NCBI RefSeq assembly: GCF_000011365.1
Contig: NC_004463.1
Span: forward strand, 5,380,001 to 5,444,000
Source: Bradyrhizobium diazoefficiens USDA 110
GTDB taxonomy: Bacteria; Pseudomonadota; Alphaproteobacteria; Rhizobiales; Xanthobacteraceae
DNA length: 64,000 nt
Direction of reading: 5' to 3'
Below the pieces are notes generated by a model that made no database searches, was not told where the DNA came from, and was given only the letters and a program-made list of their open reading frames with translations. Positions 17,250 through 25,836 of this stretch are shown here, piece by piece (position 1 is the stretch's first letter; every line of letters begins with the position of its first letter). Made by a program: the position numbers and the translations under genes.

Positions 17250-18371
17250 TAGTACCCACTTTTCTTGGAACGTGAGTCGTGATTCAAGGTCGGGATGATA
17301 CCCGAAGCAAGAGAAGTCCACCTTTCGAGGAAAGATCGCAAGGTGCTTGAGGCGTGCTGTCGCTCACCGGTGACGTTGCAGCGCGATTTGAAGCGGGCGC
17401 GGATAGTTCTGTTGGCGGCGGATGGGCGCAGCACCCGGTCGATCGCCAAGGAAGTTGGGGTCCAGCCGCGGATTGTCAGCCTTTGGCGGCATCGCTATGC
17501 CGACCATGGCCTTGAAGGGCTGCAAGACAAGCCGCGGCCTGGCAAGCAGCCGATCTATACGAAGACGACCGACAAGCGGATTCTGAAGCTGCTGGATAAG
17601 CCGCCACCGCAAGGGTTTGCGCGCTGGACCGGCCCCCTGCTGGCCGAGGCGCTGGGCGATGTCGATGTCCAATATGTCTGGCGGTTCCTGCGCAGCCACA
17701 AGATTGACCTGGTGGCTCGCAAGTCCTGGTGCGAGAGCAACGACCCGAACTTTACGGCCAAAGCCGCCGATGTTGTCGGCCTCTATGTCGCGCCGCCGGC
17801 GAAGGCCATTGTGCTGTGCGTGGACGAGAAGCCCTCGATCCAGGCTTTGGAGCGAGCGCAGGGTTATCTGAAGTTGCCCAATGGCCGCGCCTTAACCGGC
17901 CAAAGCCACGATTACAAGCGGCATGGCACCACAACATTGTTTGCGGCGCTCGAAGTCGCCACCGGAAAGATCATCGCGACCCATTCAAAACGCCGGCGCC
18001 GCGTCGAGTTTCTCGATTTCATGAACAGCGTCACCGCGACTTTTCCGAACCGCAAGCTTCACGTCATCCTCGACAACCTCAACACCCATAAAAAGAACGA
18101 GGACTGGCTCAAGGCCCACCCCAACGTGCAATTTCATTTCACGCCGACAAGTGCGTCATGGCTCAATCAGGTCGAAGTATGGTTTTCCATCTTGCAGGGG
18201 CAGTCGCTCAGCGGCACCTCCTTCACGAGCCTCAAGCAGCTTCAGGAACACATCGATGCCTACGTCAACGCATACAACGACAGAGCCGAGCCCTTCGTCT
18301 GGACCAAGAAAAAGGTCCGTCAACGCCGTTTCAAAGGCCGCCGTATCACTCAGCTCTGATTCCGGGTACTA
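17250..18371 (+). mobile_element. complete IS630-family insertion sequence
   Basis: The element is bounded by TA dinucleotides (17250-17251 and 18370-18371), the IS630 target duplication. Inside them the ends begin with inverted GTACCC, after which the match becomes imperfect. It is about 1.1 kb and carries one intact transposase gene. The right end lies inside the 3' end of a transglutaminase-like gene; joining the flanks at a single TA restores a different end for that gene (see findings). No copy number can be judged from one window. Confidence 0.85.
17295..18359 (+). CDS. IS630 family transposase
   Basis: DDE transposase of 354 residues. The N-terminal half has helix-turn-helix segments (RSTRSIAKEVGVQPRIVSLW), and the C-terminal half is the catalytic RNase-H-like domain. 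The DDE triad is visible as Asp177 (LCVDEKP), Asp260 (VILDNLNTH) and Glu294 (WLNQVEVWF). The gene is uninterrupted and reaches to within about 10 bp of the right end of the element, so it may be active. The protein starts about 45 bp inside the left end. Confidence 0.95.
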   Translation: MIPEAREVHLSRKDRKVLEACCRSPVTLQRDLKRARIVLLAADGRSTRSIAKEVGVQPRIVSLWRHRYADHGLEGLQDKPRPGKQPIYTKTTDKRILKLLDKPPPQGFARWTGPLLAEALGDVDVQYVWRFLRSHKIDLVARKSWCESNDPNFTAKAADVVGLYVAPPAKAIVLCVDEKPSIQALERAQGYLKLPNGRALTGQSHDYKRHGTTTLFAALEVATGKIIATHSKRRRRVEFLDFMNSVTATFPNRKLHVILDNLNTHKKNEDWLKAHPNVQFHFTPTSASWLNQVEVWFSILQGQSLSGTSFTSLKQLQEHIDAYVNAYNDRAEPFVWTKKKVRQRRFKGRRITQL

Positions 18372-19164
18372 GTGACGGCGCGATCTCGATCGCGCCCGCC
18401 TCACCGCGCTGCGCGATGCCGTCACATTGCGACAGAGCTGCATCATCCAACGCGCGATGTGGTTCGCGCGCGGCGCGCCAATTATCCCATGCCGAGGTCT
18501 CGATCCCGGCGAGCGCGAGCAGATCGCGCGCGAGGTTGACGCGCGCAAAGAACAGACCGGTCGTCGTTCCGTGGCCAAGCTGCGCAGGATCGATGGCGCC
18601 GGTGCGGCATAGCTTCCATGCCTCGATGCCGGTGATGAACTCCGTACGAGGCACATCGATCGGCTCGAAATCGAACTTGAGGACATCGTGGTGCAATTCG
18701 TCGAGTTGAGCATCGACGAGGACCCAGCGTTGCTCATCCCGAGCCCAATATTCGCACACCCAATGATCGTCGTAGGGATTCCCGGCGAAGTACCTGCCGA
18801 AACCGCAGCGGACGCGGGCCGGCACGCCGTGATGGCGCAGAACACCACACAGCATCAATGAAAAGTCCCGGCACGTGCTCAAAACTCTCGCCTCGCCCGA
18901 TCGGGCGACGGTCAGCGGCCTCTGGTCGATCGTCAGAAGTTGCTCCAGGCGCCGGGCCACAGGCAACGTGTCACGGCTTTGACCGGCGAAGGCCGCGGGG
19001 TTCAATCCCTGCCTCTCGATCCATGCTTCGTGGATCAGCAGGCCGTGCAGGGTGCGACACACGATTGCAACATCCGGCGGCAGGCCGCTGATCAACGCGG
19101 CGTAAGGACCGGGATCGGTGAGCGCGCTATGGCTGGCGTAGTCGGACGTCGCGGGTTCAATCAT
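18346..19164 (-). CDS. transglutaminase-like cysteine protease family protein, C-terminus altered by the IS
   Basis: A 272-residue cytoplasmic protein (no signal peptide) of the transglutaminase-like superfamily. The triad is visible as Cys98 (STCRDFSLML), His134 (DDHWVCEYW) and Asp151 (WVLVDAQLD). The ATG at 19164 is chosen over a longer upstream frame of poor composition. The last seven codons (V-P-G-I-R-A-E) and the stop lie in the right end of the IS630 element; without it the gene would have ended G-A-P-P-W-Q. The domain itself is intact, so activity may survive. The substrate is unknown. Confidence 0.85.
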   Translation of the reverse strand: MIEPATSDYASHSALTDPGPYAALISGLPPDVAIVCRTLHGLLIHEAWIERQGLNPAAFAGQSRDTLPVARRLEQLLTIDQRPLTVARSGEARVLSTCRDFSLMLCGVLRHHGVPARVRCGFGRYFAGNPYDDHWVCEYWARDEQRWVLVDAQLDELHHDVLKFDFEPIDVPRTEFITGIEAWKLCRTGAIDPAQLGHGTTTGLFFARVNLARDLLALAGIETSAWDNWRAAREPHRALDDAALSQCDGIAQRGEAGAIEIAPSLVPGIRAE

Positions 19165-19417
19165 CGAGGCATTCCGGCAAGGATACGCAAATCCTATCAG
19201 CCTCCTGTTCCCGCACAACGACGTGATCTGCGTACCTGATGACCGTATGCGCGCGAGCGGTGGCACACCCAAATCGGGACACTGATATGCGGCCAGCCTT
19301 GCATCGCGTCTCCGGTGTTGACGCAGACCGCTCTCGGTTTAAGTACGACAGACAAATCTTGCAGGGGTGGCGACGTTCGCTGGGCTGGTTCCCGTTGACG
19401 CCACCAATGCAGGACAC

Positions 19418-20746
19418 ATGTCGATATCGCCTCAAGCGACCTCGCTCCGCGCGACCGCGGCCTCCGCGCCCCCTCACCTCGCCATCGTCCTGTTCTCGCT
19501 CGCGATGGGCGGCTTTGCGATCGGAACCACCGAATTCGCATCGATGAGCCTGCTGCCGTTCTTCGCCGCCGACCTTCGGGTCGACGAGCCGACCGCGGGA
19601 CACGCGATCAGTGCCTACGCGCTCGGCGTGGTGCTGGGCGCACCGCTGATCGCCGTGCTTGGTGCGCGCTTCGCCCGGCGCACGCAGCTCCTGGCCCTGA
19701 TGGCCGTGTTCGCGCTCGGCAATGCGCTCACCTCGCTTGCGCCGGGGTTTGGCTGGATGATCGCGGCCCGTTTTCTCGCAGGGCTGCCGCATGGCGCCTA
19801 TTTCGGCATCGCCGCGCTGGTCGCAGCCTCGCTCGTTCCTCAACATCGCCGCTCGCGGGCGATCGGCCAGGTGATGCTCGGCCTGACTGGCGCCACGATC
19901 ATCGGCGTGCCCCTGGCCAATCTGGTCGGCCAGACGGTCGGCTGGCGCGCCAGCTTCGGCCTCGTGTCGCTGCTGGCCCTGCTCACGGTCCTGCTTTGCG
20001 CCCTGTTCGCGCCGCGCGACCAGGCCGGCAGGTCGGACCCGCTGCGAGAGCTCGACGCCCTCAGAAGCGGCCGCGTCTGGATCACGCTGGCGATCGGCGC
20101 CATCGGCTTCGGCGGCATGTTCGCCGTCTATACCTACCTCGCAACGACATTGATCGAGGTCACCAAGGTCAGCCCCGCGGTGATTCCGTTCTTTCTCGCC
20201 GTGTTCGGCGTCGGCGCCACGCTCGGCAATCTGTTCGTGCCGCGCTTCGCGGACCGCGCCTTGATGCCGACGGCGGGCGTCATTCTCTTGTTCTCGGCGG
20301 TCGCGCTGCTGGTGTTTCCGCTTGCGGCCGGCAATCCCTGGCTGCTGGCGATCGACATCTTCGCGATCGGCGCCGGCGTCTCGCTCGGCGCCATCCTCCA
20401 GACCCGGCTGATGGACGTCGCGGGCGACGCGCAGGCGCTCGCCGCCGCGCTGAACCATTCGGCGTTCAACACCGCCAACGCGCTCGGCCCGTTCCTCGGC
20501 GGCCTTGCCATTCGCGAGGGGCTGGGCTGGACCTCCACCGGGCCCGTCGGCGCTGCACTCGCGCTTCTCGGCTTCCTGATCTGGATCGTCGCCTCTCGCG
20601 ACGCCGGATCTGCGCCGGTCCAGATCACCTCAGAACTCGACGCTGCTCCGCTGAAGAACGCTGCCGCAAGACCGTCGCCACCGCTGGCGCCGGATGACCA
20701 GAGCCGTTCGGCTTCTCACAGGGATCCGGTGGCAGGTGACGCATGA
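19418..20746 (+). CDS. MFS transporter, AraJ/DHA1-like efflux family
   Basis: A 442-residue inner-membrane protein with about 12 membrane segments. It shows the early motif FAIGTTEFASMSLLPFFAAD near residue 30, common to the AraJ/YdhP-type DHA1 exporters, and a positively charged loop GARFARRTQ after the second helix. The C-terminal 25 residues are polar. The ATG at 19418 is used because the upstream frame adds no recognisable sequence. The substrate cannot be inferred; the family exports drugs, sugars or small metabolites. It is a single gene with no clear partner; the neighbour downstream is convergent. Confidence 0.85.
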   Translation: MSISPQATSLRATAASAPPHLAIVLFSLAMGGFAIGTTEFASMSLLPFFAADLRVDEPTAGHAISAYALGVVLGAPLIAVLGARFARRTQLLALMAVFALGNALTSLAPGFGWMIAARFLAGLPHGAYFGIAALVAASLVPQHRRSRAIGQVMLGLTGATIIGVPLANLVGQTVGWRASFGLVSLLALLTVLLCALFAPRDQAGRSDPLRELDALRSGRVWITLAIGAIGFGGMFAVYTYLATTLIEVTKVSPAVIPFFLAVFGVGATLGNLFVPRFADRALMPTAGVILLFSAVALLVFPLAAGNPWLLAIDIFAIGAGVSLGAILQTRLMDVAGDAQALAAALNHSAFNTANALGPFLGGLAIREGLGWTSTGPVGAALALLGFLIWIVASRDAGSAPVQITSELDAAPLKNAAARPSPPLAPDDQSRSASHRDPVAGDA

Positions 20747-20774
20747 GACGTCTCGGGCTCTGGCCTGGGCGGAC

Positions 20775-21524
20775 TTAACCGGCCATCGTAACGATCAAAG
20801 GTCCGTGTCGAGTGGCGACGACGGTGTGCTCGTACTGCACGGTCGGCGCCTCGGGACTGCTGTAGAGCGTCCACGGATCATCGCCATTCTCTGCCCACTC
20901 GGCGGCCAAGGACAGGAACGGCTCGACGGTGAACACCAGGCCGTCGCTCATGATGCGGCGTTCGGAGGAATCGGGCCATGTTGCGATCTCTGTCGGCTCC
21001 TCATGGAGCGACAAGCCGACACCGTGACTGGCAAGGTTCCTGACAAGGCTGTAGCCGTTCTTCCGCGCAAAGGTCCCGATGGCTTGGCCGATGCCGGCGA
21101 TCGGCTTGCCAGCCCCGACCTGCCGCAGGCCCGTCCACATGGCCCGCCGGCCATCCCTGCAAAGACGTTCGATCGCGCGGGTTACGGGCGGGACGGCGAA
21201 CGAGGCTCCCGTATCCGCGAAGAGGCCGTTCTTCTCCGCTGAAACGTCGATGTTGACGAGGTCGCCACGCGCGATCCGTCGGTCACCGGGGATGCCATGA
21301 GCGATCTCCTCGTTCACGCTGATGCAGGTCGCCCCCGGGAAGGCATAGGCCAGCTCCGGAGCCGAACGTGCGCCGGCTGTCTCCAGGAATCTTCGTCCGA
21401 TCTGGTCCAGCTCGGAGGTGGTCATGCCCGGTTCGAGCGCCTTCCCCATCGCCTCAAGGGTATTGGCGACGATGCGCCCGATCTCTTTCAGGCGCGTGAG
21501 GTCGTTGTCATCGGAGATTGTCAT
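20775..21524 (-). CDS. map: methionine aminopeptidase, type I
   Basis: Removes the initiator methionine from nascent proteins. The 249-residue product carries the five metal ligands in order: Asp93 (VNIDVSAEKNG), Asp104 (FADTGASF), the His in ASHGVGLSLHE, the Glu in FTVEPFL and the Glu in QYEHTVV. His76 in AHGIPG is also present. The ATG at 21524 is chosen; a frame extending 47 codons upstream has no family similarity. It lies in an accessory region away from ribosomal genes, so it may be a second copy rather than the essential one. Confidence 0.9.
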   Translation of the reverse strand: MTISDDNDLTRLKEIGRIVANTLEAMGKALEPGMTTSELDQIGRRFLETAGARSAPELAYAFPGATCISVNEEIAHGIPGDRRIARGDLVNIDVSAEKNGLFADTGASFAVPPVTRAIERLCRDGRRAMWTGLRQVGAGKPIAGIGQAIGTFARKNGYSLVRNLASHGVGLSLHEEPTEIATWPDSSERRIMSDGLVFTVEPFLSLAAEWAENGDDPWTLYSSPEAPTVQYEHTVVATRHGPLIVTMAG

Positions 21525-21742
21525 CTTGGGCGCTCTCGAAAGCCCGGACATAGCGCTTGCGAACTCGACTTGCAAACGTGCGAGCCCCGCGCGAATTCGT
21601 AGACCTCGCATGCGGAGCCGGATGAGGTTGCGTTCGTGGACGCAGAATAATCGGCGCTCCGACACGCCACCAAAGGTTGTGATCGCACCGATCTTCGGAT
21701 AGCTTTCGCGTCTGTTTTCGCCGCGTGTGGTCCCGTCAGTTC

Positions 21743-22999
21743 ATGCTCGCCCGTATTCTGCTCCTCGTGACCTTGCTGTCGATCCCGGGCGCTTTGCGTG
21801 CAGAAGGAACGCCGGCCGAGAAGGCCGGATTTGCATCCAGGCTGACGATCTATCTCGCCAAGGGAGCGCCCGACGCGTGCGGGCCGGGTTGCGACCGCTG
21901 GATTGCCATCGAGGGCCAGATCGATCAGGACGCCGCGCCGCGCATTCGCCGCTTCCTCGCCGGCGTCAAGGAGACGCAGCTTCCGATCTACCTTCATTCG
22001 CCCGGCGGCAACGTGGAGCAGTCCTACGTGATCGGGCGGTTGCTGCGCAGCCGCAAGGCAGTCGCCCGGGTTGGTCACACCACCGCGACCGCGTGCTCAG
22101 CGGGCACGCAGGTGGACGCCACCTGCCTGAAGGTGAAGAACGCGGGCGGCGAGGTCGAGGCAGAGCTCACCACGCGCAATGCGATGTGCAACTCGGCCTG
22201 CGGTTACCTGTTTCTCGGGGCGACATCCCGCGAGGTGGCGCCTGACGCGGCGCTGGCGGTCCATAACTCCAGGCTGGTCCTGCGCTTTCGTGGGGATCCG
22301 CCCCCGCAGGTGGTCGCCGAGGCGAGGCAGCGCCGCATAGCGAGCGCCGATCGCGACCGCACTGAGTTCATCGCGTCGATGGGGATCAGCCGTGAGCTCG
22401 ACGCCCTCATCCGGACCGTGAAGTACGAGAACCTGCACGTGCTGACGCGCGCCGAGCTCTATCGTTTCGGAATCGACACCCGACCGCTTGCCGAGTCGAT
22501 GTGGAAGCTGGAGAAGGAAGCGCGCCCGTTTGTCCGCAAGATCGCGGTCTTGAAGAAGGAGAACGGCGCTTCGTTCCGGATGATGGAGTGGCGCCTGTCT
22601 TGCGAAAGCAGGAAACGCGTGCCGCTGACGTTCGCGGGAGAAATCGACGAAGCAGCCACCGGCAAGAGCACGATCCTGGTGACGGCGGACGCCGGCACGG
22701 ACAGGGAGGTCGGAGGGGCTCCGCTACGTTCCGGCAAGGTCGAGATCTGGCGCGGCAGCATCGACCCCGACATGGTCAAGGCGATCCTGGCGTCCCGCTC
22801 CCTGCATGTCCGCGAAACCATTTCGATGCCGGACGACAAGACGGACATGACGAAATTCGACATCGACTTGACGGGCCTGGCGTCGGTGTGGACACAGCTC
22901 AAATCATCCTGCGCTCTGTCGACGCTCAACCCGATAAGCCCTTGGCCAGCCACGCTGCCGAACGCCGGCACGACGCCTCCGGCCACGCCGTCGCCGTGA
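21743..22999 (+). CDS. periplasmic ClpP/crotonase-fold protein (COG3904-like)
   Basis: A 418-residue exported protein: MLARILLLVTLLSIPGALRA is a signal peptide. Residues 50-180 resemble a ClpP-like fold, with YLHSPGGNVEQSYVIGRLLR and CNSACGYLFLGAT, giving a possible Ser151/His174 pair (LAVHNS). Several cysteines (Cys46, Cys50, Cys118, Cys128, Cys149, Cys153) may form disulfides. The C-terminal half is unassigned and ends in a Pro/Thr-rich tail. A GTG at 21725 is an alternative start. Such proteins are widespread in rhizobia as predicted periplasmic proteins; whether they hydrolyse anything is not known to me. Confidence 0.75.
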   Translation: MLARILLLVTLLSIPGALRAEGTPAEKAGFASRLTIYLAKGAPDACGPGCDRWIAIEGQIDQDAAPRIRRFLAGVKETQLPIYLHSPGGNVEQSYVIGRLLRSRKAVARVGHTTATACSAGTQVDATCLKVKNAGGEVEAELTTRNAMCNSACGYLFLGATSREVAPDAALAVHNSRLVLRFRGDPPPQVVAEARQRRIASADRDRTEFIASMGISRELDALIRTVKYENLHVLTRAELYRFGIDTRPLAESMWKLEKEARPFVRKIAVLKKENGASFRMMEWRLSCESRKRVPLTFAGEIDEAATGKSTILVTADAGTDREVGGAPLRSGKVEIWRGSIDPDMVKAILASRSLHVRETISMPDDKTDMTKFDIDLTGLASVWTQLKSSCALSTLNPISPWPATLPNAGTTPPATPSP

Positions 23000-23018
23000 G
23001 CTCAGGCCTCGCGATGCA

Positions 23019-23804
23019 TCAGCCTCTGCCCGTCACCGGCGTGTAGATCACGAGCTTCAGTGCGGGATCGTCATTGGCCTGGAAGCTGGTGTGCTCGAAA
23101 TGCAGCACGCCGAGGGTCGGATGCGACATGGTCTTGAGGCCCGACGACGTGCTGCGGATCTCGTGGGCTTCCCACCATTTGACGAATTCCGGGCTGCCCT
23201 GCCGCAGCCGCGTCAGCAGTTCGGCGAACGCGGGATCGCCGGCCCAGACGTCGTGAGTGGCCCGGAACATCGCCACCATGCGCTTGGCCACGTCCGCCCA
23301 GCCCGCGCCGTAAGCCTTTCGCGTCTGCTTGTTGGTCATCACGAGGAGCAGCGTGTTGCGATCCTCCTCAGGCAATCGCCCAAACGCAAACACCTGCTCC
23401 GCGGCGGCGTTCCAGGCCAGCACGTCCCAGCGCCGTCCGACAATGTAGGCCGGCTGATTCAGGCTCTCGATCATCCGCAGGATCGGCGGCGGCACGATTT
23501 CGCGCGTGAAGGCGCGCTTGTCGCCGTCGCGCGCCAGCGCCTTCAGATGCGCATGCTCGGTCTTGCTGAGCCGTAGCGCGCGGGCCAGCGCGTCGACGGT
23601 GGTCACCGACGGGCTGACGGTGCGGCCCTGTTCGAGGCGAATGTACCAGTCGACACCGATGCCGGCGAGCTGGGCGACCTCCTCGCGGCGCAGGCCCGCG
23701 GTGCGCCGCCGCCTGCCCGCCGGGAGCCCGACGGTCTTCGGCGACAGCTTTTCGCGGCGGGACCTCAGGAAATCGCCGAATTCGACGCGGCGTGGGTCGG
23801 CCAT
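23019..23804 (-). CDS. XRE-type regulator with MmyB-like ligand domain
   Basis: A 261-residue DNA-binding protein. Residues 35-75 form a Cro/C1-type helix-turn-helix (LRREEVAQLAGIGVDWYIRL then EQG), and the rest is an MmyB-like ligand-binding domain with YIVGRRWDVLAWNAAAEQVF and WWEAHEIRS. It is divergent from the oxidoreductase at 23914 with a 109-bp shared control region. Pairing of this regulator type with an adjacent oxidoreductase is very common and suggests it controls that gene. The ligand is unknown. Confidence 0.9.
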   Translation of the reverse strand: MADPRRVEFGDFLRSRREKLSPKTVGLPAGRRRRTAGLRREEVAQLAGIGVDWYIRLEQGRTVSPSVTTVDALARALRLSKTEHAHLKALARDGDKRAFTREIVPPPILRMIESLNQPAYIVGRRWDVLAWNAAAEQVFAFGRLPEEDRNTLLLVMTNKQTRKAYGAGWADVAKRMVAMFRATHDVWAGDPAFAELLTRLRQGSPEFVKWWEAHEIRSTSSGLKTMSHPTLGVLHFEHTSFQANDDPALKLVIYTPVTGRG

Positions 23805-23913
23805 GATGTCGCTCCCGCGATGGAGGGTCTAAAGGATACTAGGATAATACCAGGCCTTCTTGTCCCCTCCAAGGCGGCGCATATGAGTTTCACCCCACTT
23901 TGAGGTGAACATC

Positions 23914-24993
23914 ATGAAAGCCGCCGTACTCAAATCCTTCGGAACGCCGCTGGTGATCGAGAATGCCCCCGAACCGGTGCTCGGCACCGGCGAGGTCATC
24001 GTCGACGTCGTCACCACGCGCGTGCTGTCCTACATGAACGAAGTCTTCAGCGGCGAACGCAACTATGCACTCGATTTGCCGATCATCCCGGGCCCGGGCG
24101 GCATCGGCCGGGTGCGCGCGATCGGCCCGGACGCAACGAAGCTCAAGATCGGCGACTGGGTGTTCTGCGACCCGACGGTGCGTTCGCGCGACGACGCGAT
24201 CGCGCCCGACATCGCCCTGCAGGGATTAACGGCCGCCGGCGCCGGCGGCATGCTTCTGCAAAAGCATTTTCGCCATGGCTCGTTTGCCGAGCAAATGCGG
24301 GTGCCGACCGAGAACGTCAAACGCCTTGGCGCGATCACGTCCGAGGAAGCCGCACAATGGTGCGCGCTGGGGACACTGCTGGTGCCCTATGGCGGCCTCC
24401 TCGCCGCCAACCTGCAAGCAGGCGAAACCGTGCTGGTGAGTGGCGCCACCGGCAATTTCGGCAGCGCCGCCGTCTCTGTCGCGCTCGCGATGGGCGCAGC
24501 CTGCGTGGTCACGCCCGGGCGCAACGAGACGATTCTGGCCGACCTCGTCCGCCGTTTCGGCAGCCGTGTGAAGCCGGTCAAGCTCACAGGTAACGAGGAC
24601 GACGACCGCGAGGCGATGAAGCGCGCCGCGCCGGGGCCGATCGACTGCGTGTTCGACATCATGCCGCCCTCGGTGAGTCCGACTGTGGTGCGCGCGGCGG
24701 TCATGACGGTGCGCGCCTATGGCCGCGTCGTGCTGATGGGCGGCGTCGGCATGGCCGGCGGCGCGGGCCTCGAGCTGCCCTACCCCTGGATCATGCGCAA
24801 CTGCATCACCATCCACGGCGTCTGGATGTACCCGCCGGATGCGGCCAGCCGCCTGATCGCGCTGGTGCGATCAGGACTCCTGCGGCTTGACGAGTACAAG
24901 ACGACGGCGTTCGACCTCGATCACGTCAATGAGGCGGTGGCACACGCCGCGGCCAATGGCGGGCCGTTCAGATTGACGGTGATCCGGCCGTAG
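23914..24993 (+). CDS. medium-chain dehydrogenase/reductase, quinone-oxidoreductase type
   Basis: A 359-residue NAD(P)H-dependent oxidoreductase of the MDR superfamily. The N-terminal GroES-like domain has PGPGGIGRVRAIGPDA where zinc alcohol dehydrogenases carry a GHE zinc ligand, so the catalytic zinc site is absent. The Rossmann domain has VLVSGATGNFGSAAVSVALA. A cytosolic role in reducing quinones or reactive aldehydes is likely. The ATG at 23914 follows a GAGGTG ribosome-binding site; a GTG at 23905 is the alternative. It is divergent from the XRE/MmyB regulator and probably controlled by it. Confidence 0.85.
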   Translation: MKAAVLKSFGTPLVIENAPEPVLGTGEVIVDVVTTRVLSYMNEVFSGERNYALDLPIIPGPGGIGRVRAIGPDATKLKIGDWVFCDPTVRSRDDAIAPDIALQGLTAAGAGGMLLQKHFRHGSFAEQMRVPTENVKRLGAITSEEAAQWCALGTLLVPYGGLLAANLQAGETVLVSGATGNFGSAAVSVALAMGAACVVTPGRNETILADLVRRFGSRVKPVKLTGNEDDDREAMKRAAPGPIDCVFDIMPPSVSPTVVRAAVMTVRAYGRVVLMGGVGMAGGAGLELPYPWIMRNCITIHGVWMYPPDAASRLIALVRSGLLRLDEYKTTAFDLDHVNEAVAHAAANGGPFRLTVIRP

Positions 24994-25026
24994 AGCGCCA
25001 TACACCGGGGCGATGCGCCGTCGCTG

Positions 25027-25115
25027 CCGTTTTGCTTGACCTGTCAAAGGGCTGCAAGGCGTCACCCCGATCGTAGCCGGCCAGGGCCGGCTACTGTGCA
25101 TGGGGTTGTTTTCGC
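25027..25115 (-). repeat. composite intergenic repeat, copy A (3' of lolD)
   Basis: Two conserved blocks: a 25-nt block at 25091-25115 (minus strand begins GCGAAAACAACCCC), and a TTTGAC...GCAAAAC block at 25027-25048. The same two blocks in the same order occur at 38918-39028, also directly after a gene stop and in the same orientation relative to that gene. It begins 10 bp after the lolD stop. Confidence 0.7.
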
Positions 25116-25124
25116 AGTTTTTTG

Positions 25125-25829
25125 TTATTCGAGCTCGACCACCTGGCCGTCCGACAGCGAGACCCGCCGGTCCATGCGGCCGGCGAGCTCCATGTTGTGG
25201 GTCGCGATTAGCATCGAGACCCGCGTCGCCTTGACGAGCTGCATCAGGGCCTGGAACACGTGGTCCGCCGTGTGCGGATCGAGGTTACCGGTCGGCTCGT
25301 CCGCAAACAGCACGCGCGGCGCATTCGCCACCGCGCGCGCGATCGCGACGCGCTGCTGCTCGCCGCCCGACAGCTCCGCCGGGCGATGGGTGATGCGGTC
25401 GCCGAGGCCGAGATAGCCCAGGATCTCCTTGGCGCGCTTGACGCTCTCGGACTTCTTCAGGCCGCGGATCATCTGCGGCAGCATGACGTTCTCCAGCGCC
25501 GAGAACTCCGGCAGCAGCCGGTGCGACTGGTAGACGAAGCCGATGTCGGTGCGGCGAAGCTGCGTGCGCTCGATGTCCGGAAGTTGCGAGGTCGGCGCGC
25601 CATTGACGTAGACCTCGCCGGAATCGGGCGCCTCCAGCAGCCCCGCGATGTGCAGCAGCGTCGACTTGCCCGAGCCCGACGGCGCCACCAGCGCGACCGA
25701 CTGTCCGGCCCACAGCGCAAGCTTGGCGCCGTCCAGGATCGTCAGCGGTACCTCGCCCTGCAAGTACTGCCGCTTTATCTCGTGGAGATAAATGACCGGA
25801 ACATCCTCAGCCCCCTGTTGCTGCTCCAT
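25125..25829 (-). CDS. lolD: lipoprotein-releasing system ATP-binding protein
   Basis: ATPase of the LolCDE complex that extracts mature lipoproteins from the inner membrane for transfer to LolA. The 234-residue protein has Walker A APSGSGKS, the Q-loop in [20 protein letters not shown], the signature [14 protein letters not shown], Walker [12 protein letters not shown] and a switch His in ATHN. The [14 protein letters not shown] segment is characteristic of LolD. It starts seven bases after the stop of the LolC/E gene, so the pair is an operon; in many alphaproteobacteria dnaE follows directly, but here an accessory block intervenes. Confidence 0.93.
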   Translation of the reverse strand: MEQQQGAEDVPVIYLHEIKRQYLQGEVPLTILDGAKLALWAGQSVALVAPSGSGKSTLLHIAGLLEAPDSGEVYVNGAPTSQLPDIERTQLRRTDIGFVYQSHRLLPEFSALENVMLPQMIRGLKKSESVKRAKEILGYLGLGDRITHRPAELSGGEQQRVAIARAVANAPRVLFADEPTGNLDPHTADHVFQALMQLVKATRVSMLIATHNMELAGRMDRRVSLSDGQVVELE

Positions 25830-25836
25830 CAGCCCC

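Noticed and set aside
25036..25416. small plus-strand frame containing T-V-H-G-V-V-F-A, with a similar peptide in the minus-strand frame at 38860-39531
   Set aside because: The shared peptide is only the translation of the composite repeat; neither frame has other coding support.
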